Source: Luzula sylvatica
Lineage: Eukaryota > Streptophyta > Magnoliopsida > Poales > Juncaceae
Assembly: GCA_946800325.1 (NCBI GenBank)
Contig: OX326956.1
Location: 23,596,356-23,660,355, forward strand
Direction of reading: 5' to 3'
Length of the DNA: 64,000 nucleotides
Below are positions 49,201 to 61,100 of this stretch, piece by piece. Both the position numbers and the translations under genes were made by a program. The notes beneath the pieces are model-generated. The model had not been told where the DNA came from, ran no database searches, and saw only the letters and a list, made by a program, of their open reading frames with translations. How positions within the stretch are numbered: position 1 is the stretch's first letter; every line of letters starts with the position of its first letter.

Positions 49201-50913
49201 TTTTCGATTCAAAACAAGATTTTAACGCTTTGAGTAGTTCAAATAACGTGTTTTTAGATCATTTGTATCATATCTTTAACTACGTAACTTTTCACCAAAT
49301 TTGACAAACACTAAGAAAGTTTGTTTTTCGATTCAAAACAAGATTTTAACGCTTTGAGGAGTTCAAATAACGTGTTTTTAGATCATTTGTATCGTATCTT
49401 TTACCGCATAACTTTTCACCAAATTTCACAAACACTAAGAAAGTTCGTTTTTCGATTCAAAACAAGATTTTAACGCTTTGAGTAGTTCAAATAACGTGTT
49501 TTTAGATCATTTGTATCGTATCTTTTACTACATAACTTTTCACCAAATTTCACAAACATTTAGAAAGTTTGTTTTTCGTTTCAAAACAAGATTTTAACGC
49601 TTTGAGTAGATTAAATAACGTGTTTTTAGATCATTTGTATCGTATCTTTTACTACATAACTTTTCACCAAATTTCACAAACACTAAGAAAGTTTGTTTTT
49701 CGATTCAAAACAAGATTTTAACGCTTTGAGGAGCTCAAATAACACGTTTTTAGATCATTTGTATCGTATCTTTTAATACATAACTTTACACCAAATTTCA
49801 CAAACAGTAAGAAAGTTTGTTTTTCGATTCAAAACAAGATTTTAGCGCTTTGAGGAGTTCAAATAACATGTTTTTAGATCATTTGTATCGTATCTTTTAA
49901 TACATAACTTTTCATCAAATTTCACAAACACTAAGAAAGTTCTTTTTTGATTCAAAACAAGATTTTAACGCTTTGAGTAGTTCAAATTACGTGTTTTTAG
50001 ATCATTTGTATTGTATCTTTTACTACATAACTTTTCACCAAATTTCACAAACATTAAGAAAGTTTGTTTTTCTATTCAAAACAAGATTTTAACGCTTTGA
50101 GGAGCTCAAATAACTTGTTTTTAGATCATTTGTATCGTATCTTTTACTACGTAGCTTTTCCCCACATTTTACAAACACTAAGAAAGTTTGTTTTTCGATT
50201 CAAAACAAGATTTTAACGCTTTGAGTAGTTCAAATAACGTGTTTATAGATCATTTGTATCGTATCATTTACTACATAACTTTTCACCAAATTTCACAAAC
50301 ACAAAGAAAGTTTGTTTTTCGATTCAAAACAAGATTTTAACGCTTTGAGGAGCTCAAATAACTTGTTTTTAGATCATTTGTATCGTATCTTTTACTACGT
50401 AACGTTTCACCAAATTTCACAAACACTAAGAAAGTTTGTTTTTCTATTCAAAACAAGATTTTAGCGTTTTGAGGAGCTCAAATTACTTGTTTGTAGATCA
50501 TTTGTATCATATCTTTAACTACGTAACTTTTCACCAAATTTCACAAACACTAAGAAAGTTTGTTTTTCGATTCAAAACAAGATTTTAGTGCTTTGAGGAG
50601 TTCAAATAACGTGTTTTTAGATCATTTGTATCTTATCTTTTACTACATAACGTTTCACCAAATTTCACAAAAACTAAGAAAGTTTGTTTTTCGATTCAAA
50701 ACAAGATTTTAACGCTTTGATTTCTTCAAATAACGTGTTTTTAGATCATTTGTATCGTATCTTTTACCACATAACTTTCCACCAAATTTCACAAACACTA
50801 AGAAAGTTTGTTTTTCGATTCAAAACAAGATTTTAACGCTTTGAGTAGTTCAAATAACGTGTTTATAGATCATTTGTATCGTATCATTTACTACATAACT
50901 TTTCACCAAATTT
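46205..50913 (+). repeat. 38-monomer HOR (4709 bp)
   Basis: It is bounded by AAATTTGACAAAC at 46205 and 50914. It contains everything in the 27-mer plus eleven monomers, including the first-domain block with CTCACATATCG, TTCACACCCAC (47195) and TTCTAGTCAAAAC. The period of 4709 bp (38 x 124 minus three) is seen for three markers (GATCATGTG 44179/48888, TTTTCCCCAC 45446/50155, TTCACACCCAC 47195/51904), so the duplication spans roughly 44-52 kb. The third missing base is the GATTCAAACAAG deletion near 47475. Confidence 0.85.
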
Positions 50914-53888
50914 GACAAACACTAAGAAAGTTTGTTTTTCGATTCAAAACAAGATTTTAACGCTTTGAGTAGTTCAAATAACGTGTTTATAGATCATTTG
51001 TATCGTATCATTTACTACATAACTTTTCACCAAATTTCACAAACACTAAGAAAGTTTGTTTTTCGATTCAAAACACGATTTTAGCGTTTTGAGGAGCTCA
51101 AATAACTTGTTTTTAGATCATTTGTATCGTGTCTTTTACTACGTAACTTTTCACCAAATTTCACAAACACTAAGAAAGTTTGTTTTTCGATTCAAAACAA
51201 GATTTTAGCGTTTTGAGGAGTTCAAATAACATGTTTTTAGATCATTTGTATCGTATCATTTACTACACAACTTTTCACCAAATTTCACAAACACTAAGAA
51301 AGTTTGTTTTTCGATTCAAAACAAGATTTTAACGCTTTGATTTCTTCAAATAACGTCTTTTTAGATCATTTGTATCGTATCTTTTACTACATAACTTTTA
51401 ACCAAATTTCACAAACACTAAGAAAGTTTGTTTTTCGATTCAAAACAAGATTTTAACGCTTTTAGTAGTTCAAATAACGTGTTTATAGATCATTTGTATC
51501 GTATCATTTACTACACAACTTTTCACCAAATTTCACAAAAACTAAGAAAGTTTGTTTTTCGATTCAAAACAAGATTTTAACGCTTTCAGGAGCTCAAATA
51601 ACTTGTTTTTAGATCATTTGTATCATATCTTTTACTACGTAACTTTTCACCAAATTTCACAAACACAAAGAAAGTTTGTTTTTCGATTCAAAACAAGATT
51701 TTAGCGCTTTGAGGAGTTCAAATAACATGTTTTTAGATCATTTGTATCGTATCTTTTACTACATAACTTTTCACCAAATTTCTCAAACACTAAGAAAGTT
51801 TGTTTTTCGATTCAAAACAAGATTTTAACGCTTTGAGGAGCTCACATATCGTGTTTTTAGATCATTTGTATCGTATCTTTTACTACATAACTTTTCACCA
51901 AATTTCACACCCACTAAGAAAGTTTGTTTTCCGTTTGAAAACAAGATTTTAATGCTTTGAGTAGTTCAAATAACGTGTTTTTAGATCATTTGTATCGTAT
52001 CTTTTACTACATAACTTTTCACCAAATTTCACAAACACTAAGAAAGTTTGTTTTTCTAGTCAAAACAAGATTTTAACGCTTTGAGGAGCTCAAATAACTT
52101 GTTTTTAGATCATTTGTATCGTATCTTTTACTACGTAACTTTTCACCAAATTTCACAAACACTAAGAAAGTTTGTTTTTCGATTCAAAACAAGATTTTAA
52201 CGCTTTGAGTAGTTCAAATAACGTGTTTTTAGATCATTTGTATCATATCTTTAACTACGTAACTTTTCACCAAATTTCACAAACACTAAGAAAGTTTGTT
52301 TTTCGATTCAAAACAAGATTTTAACGCTTTGAGGAGTTCAAATAACGTGTTTTTAGATCATTTGTATCGTATCTTTTACCGCATAACTTTTCACCAAATT
52401 TCACAAACACTAAGAAAGTTCGTTTTTCGATTCAAAACAAGATTTTAACGCTTTGAGTAGTTCAAATAACGTGTTTTTAGATCATTTGTATCGTATCTTT
52501 TACTACATAACTTTTCACCAAATTTCACAAACATTTAGAAAGTTTGTTTTTCGTTTCAAAACAAGATTTTAACGCTTTGAGTAGATTAAATAACGTGTTT
52601 TTAGATCATTTGTATCGTATCTTTTACTACATAACTTTTCACCAAATTTCACAAACACTAAGAAAGTTTGTTTTTCGATTCAAAACAAGATTTTAACGCT
52701 TTGAGGAGCTCAAATAACATGTTTTTAGATCATTTGTATCGTATCTTTTAATACATAACTTTACACCAAATTTCACAAACAGTAAGAAAGTTTGTTTTTC
52801 GATTCAAAACAAGATTTTAGCGCTTTGAGGAGTTCAAATAACATGTTTTTAGATCATTTGTATCGTATCTTTTAATACATAACTTTTCATCAAATTTCAC
52901 AAACACTAAGAAAGTTCTTTTTTGATTCAAAACAAGATTTTAACGCTTTGAGTAGTTCAAATTACGTGTTTTTAGATCATTTGTATTGTATCTTTTACTA
53001 CATAACTTTTCACCAAATTTCACAAACATTAAGAAAGTTTGTTTTTCTATTCAAAACAAGATTTTAACGCTTTGAGGAGCTCAAATAACTTGTTTTTAGA
53101 TCATTTGTATCGTATCTTTTACTACGTAGCTTTTCCCCACATTTTACAAACACTAAGAAAGTTTGTTTTTCGATTCAAAACAAGATTTTAACGCTTTGAG
53201 TAGTTCAAATAACGTGTTTATAGATCATTTGTATCGTATCATTTACTACATAACTTTTCACCAAATTTCACAAACACAAAGAAAGTTTGTTTTTCGATTC
53301 AAAACAAGATTTTAACGCTTTGAGGATCTCAAATAACTTGTTTTTAGATCATTTGTATCGTATCTTTTACTACGTAACGTTTCACCAAATTTCACAAACA
53401 CTAAGAAAGTTTGTTTTTCTATTCAAAACAAGATTTTAGCGTTTTGAGGAGCTCAAATTACTTGTTTGTAGATCATTTGTATCATATCTTTAACTACGTA
53501 ACTTTTCACCAAATTTCACAAACACTAAGAAAGTTTGTTTTTCGATTCAAAACAAGATTTTAGTGCTTTGAGGAGTTCAAATAACGTGTTTTTAGATCAT
53601 TTGTATCTTATCTTTTACTACATAACGTTTCACCAAATTTCACAAAAACTAAGAAAGTTTGTTTTTCGATTCAAAACAAGATTTTAACGCTTTGATTTCT
53701 TCAAATAACGTGTTTTTAGATCATTTGTATCGTATCTTTTACCACATAACTTTTCACCAAATTTCACAAACACTAAGAAAGTTTGTTTTTCGATTCAAAA
53801 CAAGATTTTAACGCTTTGAGTAGTTCAAATAACGTGTTTATAGATCATTTGTATCGTATCATTTACTACATAACTTTTCACCAAATTT
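50914..53888 (+). repeat. 24-monomer HOR (2975 bp), third type
   Basis: It is bounded by AAATTTGACAAAC at 50914 and 53889. It keeps the first-domain block (TTCACACCCAC at 51904) but has lost the GATCATGTG segment. A join near 52170 connects the TTCTAGTCAAAAC/GAGGAGCTC block directly to the TATCATATCTTTAAC monomer. The 2975-bp period runs from about 49.2 to 55.1 kb, giving two tandem copies. Confidence 0.8.
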
Positions 53889-56800
53889 GACAAACACTAA
53901 GAAAGTTTGTTTTTCGATTCAAAACAAGATTTTAACGCTTTGAGTAGTTCAAATAACGTGTTTATAGATCATTTGTATCGTATCATTTACTACATAACTT
54001 TTCACCAAATTTCACAAACACTAAGAAAGTTTGTTTTTCGATTCAAAACACGATTTTAGCGTTTTGAGGAGCTCAAATAACTTGTTTTTAGATCATTTGT
54101 ATCGTGTCTTTTACTACGTAACTTTTCACCAAATTTCACAAACACTAAGAAAGTTTGTTTTTCGATTCAAAACAAGATTTTAGCGTTTTGAGGAGTTCAA
54201 ATAACATGTTTTTAGATCATTTGTATCGTATCATTTACTACACAACTTTTCACCAAATTTCACAAACACTAAGAAAGTTTGTTTTTCGATTCAAAACAAG
54301 ATTTTAACGCTTTGATTTCTTCAAATAACGTCTTTTTAGATCATTTGTATCGTATCTTTTACTACATAACTTTTAACCAAATTTCACAAACACTAAGAAA
54401 GTTTGTTTTTCGATTCAAAACAAGATTTTAACGCTTTTAGTAGTTCAAATAACGTGTTTATAGATCATTTGTATCGTATCATTTACTACACAACTTTTCA
54501 CCAAATTTCACAAAAACTAAGAAAGTTTGTTTTTCGATTCAAAACAAGATTTTAACGCTTTCAGGAGCTCAAATAACTTGTTTTTAGATCATTTGTATCA
54601 TATCTTTTACTACGTAACTTTTCACCAAATTTCACAAACACAAAGAAAGTTTGTTTTTCGATTCAAAACAAGATTTTAGCGCTTTGAGGAGTTCAAATAA
54701 CATGTTTTTAGATCATTTGTATCGTATCTTTTACTACATAACTTTTCACCAAATTTCTCAAACACTAAGAAAGTTTGTTTTTCGATTCAAAACAAGATTT
54801 TAACGCTTTGAGGAGCTCACATATCGTGTTTTTAGATCATTTGTATCGTATCTTTTACTACATAACTTTTCACCAAATTTCACACCCACTAAGAAAGTTT
54901 GTTTTCCGTTTGAAAACAAGATTTTAATGCTTTGAGTAGTTCAAATAACGTGTTTTTAGATCATTTGTATCGTATCTTTTACTACATAACTTTTCACCAA
55001 ATTTCACAAACACTAAGAAAGTTTGTTTTTCTAGTCAAAACAAGATTTTAACGCTTTGAGGAGCTCAAATAACTTGTTTTTAGATCATTTGTATCGTATC
55101 TTTTACTACGTAACTTTTCACCAAATTTCACAAACACTAAGAAATTTTGTTTTTCGATTCAAACAAGATTTTAGCGCTTTGAGGAGTTCAAATAACATGT
55201 TTTAAGATCATTTTTATTGTATCTTTTACTACATAACTTTTCATCAAATTTCACAAACACTAAAAAAGTTTGTTTTTCGATTCAAAACAAGATTTTAACG
55301 CTTTGAGTATTTCAAATAACGTGTTTTTAGATCATTTGTATCGTATCTTTTACTACATAACTTTTCACCAAATTTCACAAAAACTAAGAAAGTATGTTTT
55401 TCCATTCAAAACAAGATTTTAACGCTTTGATTTCTTCAAATAACGTGTTTTTAGATCATTTGTATCGTATCTTTTACTACATAACTTTTCACCAAATTTC
55501 ACAAACACTAAGAAAGTTTGTTTTTCGATTCAAAACAAGATTTTAACGCTTTGAGTAGTTCAAATAACTTGTTTTATGATCATTTGTATCGTATCTTTTA
55601 CTACGTAACATTTCACCAAATTTCACAAACACTAAGAAAGTTTGTTTTTCTATTCAAAACAAGATTTTAGCGTTTTGAGGAGCTCAAATTACTTGTTTGT
55701 AGATCATTTGTATCATATCTTTAACTACGTAACTTTTCACCAAATTTCACAAACACTAAGAAAGTTTGTTTTTCGATTCAAAACAATATTTTAGTGCTTT
55801 GAGGAGTTCAAATATCGTGTTTTTAGATCATTTGTATCTTATCTTTTACTACATAACTTTTCACCAAATTTCACAAAAACTAAGAAAGTTTGTTTTTCGA
55901 TTCAAAACAAGATTTTAACGCTTTGATTTCTTCCAATAACGTGTTTTTAGATCATTTGTATCGTATCTTTTACTACATAACTTTTCACCAAATTTCACAA
56001 ACGCTAAGAAAGTTTGTTTTTCGATTCAAAACAGGATTTTAACGCTTTGAGTAGTTCAAATAACGTGTTTATAGATCATTTGTATCGTATCATTTACTAC
56101 ATAACTTTTCACCAAATTTCACAAACACTAAGAAAGTTTGTTTTTCGATTCAAAACAAGATTTTAGCGTTTTGAGGAGCTCAAATAACTTGTTTTTAGAT
56201 CATTTGTATCGTATCTTTTACTACGTATTTTTCACCAAATTTCACAAACACTAAGAAACTTTGTTTTTCGATTCAAAACAAGATTTTAGCGTTTTGAGGA
56301 GTTTAAATAACATGTTTTTAGATCATTTGTATCGTATCTTTTACGACATAACTTTTCACCAAATTTCACAAACACTAAGAAAGTTTGTTTTTCGATTCAA
56401 AACAAGATTTTAACGCTTTGAGTAGTTCAAATAACGTGTTTATAGATCATGTGTATCGTATCATTTACTACATAACTTTTCACCAAATTTCACAAACATT
56501 AAGAAAGTTTGTTTTTCGATTCAAAACAAGATTTTAACACTTTGAGGAGTTCAAATTACATGTTTTTAGATCATTTGTATCATATCTTTTACTACGTAAC
56601 TTTTCACCAAATTTCACAAACACTAAGAAAGTTTGTTTTTCGATTCAAAACAAGATTTTAGCGCTTTGAGGAGTTCAAATAACATGTTTTTAGATCATTT
56701 GTATCGTATCTTTTACCGCATAACTTTTCACCAAATTTCACAAACACTAAGAAAGTTTGTTTTTCGATTCAAAACAAGATTTTAACGCTTTGAGTAGTTC

Positions 56801-58140
56801 AAATAACGTGTTTTTAGATCATTTGTATCATATCTTTAACTACGTAACTTTTCGCCAAATTTCACAAACACTAAGAAAGTTTGTTTTTCGATTCAAAACA
56901 AGATTTTAACGCTTTGAGGAGTTCAAATAACGTGTTTTTAGATCATTTGTATCGTATCTTTTACCGCATAACTTTTCACCAAATTTCACAAACACTAAGA
57001 AAGTTCGTTTTTCGATTCAAAACAAGATTTTAACGCTTTGAGTAGTTCAAATAATGTGTTTTTAGATCATTTGTATCGTATCTTTTACTACATAACTTTT
57101 CACCAAATTTCACAAACATTTAGAAAGTTTGTTTTTCGTTTCAAAACAAGATTTTAACGCTTTGAGTAGATTAAATAACGTGTTTTTAGATCATTTGTAT
57201 CGTATCTTTTACTACATAACTTTTCACCAAATTTCACAAACACTAAGAAAGTTTGTTTTTCGATTCAAAACAAGATTTTAACGCTTTGAGGAGCTCAAAT
57301 AACATGTTTTTAGATCATTTGTATCGTATCTTTTAATACATAACTTTACACCAAATTTCACAAACAGTAAGAAAGTTTGTTTTTCGATTCAAAACAAGAT
57401 TTTAGCGCTTTGAGGAGTTCAAATAACATGTTTTTAGATCATTTGTATCGTATCTTTTAATACATAACTTTTCATCAAATTTCACATACACTAAGAAAGT
57501 TCTTTTTTGAATCAAAACAAGATTTTAACGCTTTGAGTAGTTCAAATTACGTGTTTTTAGATCATTTGTATTGTATCTTTTACTACATAACTTTTCACCA
57601 AATTCCACAAACATTAAGAAAGTTTGTTTTTCTATTCAAAACAAGATTTTAACGCTTTGAGGAGCTCAAATAACTTGTTTTTAGATCATTTGTATCGTAT
57701 CTTTTACTACGTAGCTTTTCCCCACATTTTACAAACACTAAGAAAGTTTGTTTTTCGATTCAAAACAAGATTTTAGTGCTTTGAGGAGTTCAAATAACGT
57801 GTTTTTAGATCATTTGTATCATATCTTTTACCGCATAACTTTTCACCAAATTTCACAAACACTAAGAAAGTTTGTTTTTCGATTCAAAACAATATTTTAA
57901 CGCTTTGATTTCTTCAAATAACGTGTTTTTAGATCATTTGTATCGTATCTTTTACTACATAACTTTTCACCAAATTTCACAAACACTAAGAAAGTTTGTT
58001 TTTCGATTCAAAACAAGATTTTAACGCTTTTAGTAGTTCAAATAACGTGTTTATGGATCATTTGTATCGTATCTTTTACTACGTAACTTTTCACCAAATT
58101 TCACAAACACTAAGAAAGTTTGTTTTTCGATTCAAAACAA
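53889..58140 (+). repeat. Satellite segment, end of the regular HOR domain
   Basis: It continues the preceding order with TTCACACCCAC at 54879 and GATCATGTG at 56448 (61 monomers after 48888). More private changes appear here: TTTTATGATC with GTAACATTTC (about 55570), TTCCAATAACG (about 55932), ACAGGATTTTAACG (about 56030) and GAAACTTTG (about 56257). It is less homogenised than the blocks to its left. Confidence 0.7.
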
Positions 58141-61100
58141 GATTTTAGCGTATGAGGTGTTCAAATAACATGTTTTTAGATCATTTGTATCGTATCTTTT
58201 ACTACATAACTTTTCACCAAATTTCACAAACACTAAGAAAGTTTGTTTTTCGATTCAAAACAAAATTTTAACGCTTTGAGAAGTTCAAATGACGTGTTTT
58301 TAGATCATTTGTATCGTATCCTTTACTACATAACTTTTCACCAAATTTTACAAACACAAAGAAAGTTTGTTTCTCGATTCAAAACAAACTTTTAACGCTT
58401 TGAGGAGTTTAAATAACGTGTTTTTAGATCATTTGTATCGTATCTTTTACTACGTAACTTTTCACCAAATTTCTCAAACACTAAGAAAGTTTGTTTTTCG
58501 ATTCAAAACAATATTTTAACGCTTTGAGGAGCTCACATATCGTGTTTTTAGATCATATGTATCGTATATTTTACTACATAACTTTTCACCAAATTTCACA
58601 AACACTAAAAAATTTCGTTTTTCGTTTCAAAACAAGATTTTAACGCTTTGAGTAGTTCAAATAACGTGTTTTTAGATCATTTGTATCGTATCTTTTACTA
58701 CATAACTTTTCACCAAATTTCACAAACACTTAGAAAGTTTGTTTTTCTAGTGAAAACAAGATTTTAACGCTTTGAGGATCTCAAATAACTTGTTTTTAGA
58801 TCATTTGTATCGTATCTTTTACAACGTAACTTTTCACCAAATTTCACAAACACTAAGAAAGTTTGTTTTTCGATTCAAAACAAGATTTTAGCGCTATGAG
58901 GAGTTCAAATAACATGTTTTTAGATCATTTGTATCGTATCTTTTACGACATAACTTTTCACCAAATTTCACAAACACTAAGAAAGTTTGTTTTTCGATTC
59001 AAAACAAGATTTTAACGCTTTGAGTAGTTCAAATAACGTGTTTATAGATCATTTGTATCGTATCATTTACTACATAACTTTTCACAAAATTTCACAAACA
59101 CTAAGAAAGTTTGTTTTTCGATTCAAAACAAGATTTTAACGTTTTGAGGAGCTCAAATTACTTGTTTTTAGATCATTTGTATCATATCTTTTACTACGTA
59201 ACTTTTCACCAAATTTCACAAACACTAAGAAAGTTTGTATTTCGATTCAAAACAAGATTTTAGTGCTTTGAGGAGTTCAAATAACGTGTTTTTAGATCAT
59301 TTGTATCGTATCTTTTACTATATAACTTTTCACCAAATTTCACAAACACTAAGAAAGTTTGTTTTTCGATTCAAAACAAGATTTTTACGCTTTGATTTCT
59401 TCAAATAACGTGTTTTTAGATCATTTGTATCGTATCTTTTACTACATAACTTTTAACCAAATTTCACAAACACTAAGAAAGTTTGTTTTTCGATTCAAAA
59501 CAAGATTTTAACGCTTTTAGTAGTTCAAATAACGTGTTTATAGAACATTTGTATCGTATCATTTACTACATAACTTTTCACCAAATTTCACAAACACTAA
59601 GAAAGTATGTTTTTCGATTCAAAACAAGATTTTAACGCTTTCAGGAGCTCAAATAACTTGTTTTTAGATCATTTGTATCATATCTTTTACTACGTAACTT
59701 TTCACCAAATTTCACAAACACTAAGAAAGTTTGTTTTTCGATTCAAAACAAGATTTTAGCGCTTTGAGGAGTTCAAATAACATGTTTTTAGATCATTTGT
59801 ATCGTATCTTTTACTACATAACTTTTCACCAAATTTCACAAACACTAAGAAAGTTTGTTTTTCGATTCAAAACAAGATTTTAATGCTTTTAGTAGTTGAA
59901 ATAACGTGTTTATAGATCATTTGTATCGTATCATTTACTACATAACTTTTCACCAAATTTCACAAACACTAAGAAAGTTTGTTTTTCGATTCAAAACAAG
60001 ATTTTAACGCTTTGAGGAGCTGAAATAACTTGTTTTTAGATCATTTGTATCATATCTTTTACTACGTAACTTTTCACCAAATTTCACAAACACTAAGAAA
60101 GTTTGTTTTTCGATTCAAAACAAGATTTTAGCGCTTTGAGGAGTTCAAATAACATGTTTTTAGATCATTTGTATCGTATCTTTTACTGCATAACTTTTCA
60201 CCAAATTTGTCAAACACAAAGAAAGTTTGTTTTTCGATTCAAAACAAACTTTTAACACTTTGAGGAGTTCAAATAACGTGTTTTTAGATCATTTTTATCG
60301 TATCTTTTACTACATAACTTTTCACCAAATTTCACAAACATTAATAAAGTTTGTTTTTCCATTCAAAACAAGATTTTAACGCTTTGAGGAGTTCAAATAA
60401 CGTGTTTTTAGATCATTTGTATCGGATCTTTTACAACATAACTTTTCACAAAATTTTTCAAACACTAAGAAAGTTTGTTTTTCGAATCAAAACAAGATTT
60501 TAACGCTTTGAGGAGTTCAAATAACGTGTTTTTAGATCATTTGTATCGTATCTTTTACTACATAACTTTTCACCAAATTTCACAAACACTAAGAAAGTTT
60601 GTTTTTCGATTCAAAACAAGATTTTAACGCTTTGAGGAGCTCAAATTACTTGTTTTTAGATCATTTGTATCATATCTTTTACTACGTAACTTTTCACCAA
60701 ATTTCACAAACACTAAGAAAGTTTGTATTTCGATTCAAAACAAGATTTTAGTGCTTTGAGGAGTTCAAATAACGTGTTTTTAGATCATTTGTATCGTATC
60801 TTTTACCGCATAACTTTTCACCAAATTTCACAAACACTAAGATAGTTTGTATTTCGATTCAAAACAAGATTTTAGTGCTTTGAGGAGTTCAAATAACGTG
60901 TTTTTAGATCATTTGTATCGTATCTTTTACTATATAACTTTTCACCAAATTTCACAAACACTAAGAAAGTTTGTTTTTCGATTCAAAACGAGATTTTTAC
61001 GCTTTGATTTCTTCAAATAACGTGTTTTTAGATCATTTGTATCGTATATTTTACTACATAACTTTTAACCAAATTTCACAAACACTAAGAAAGTTTGTTT

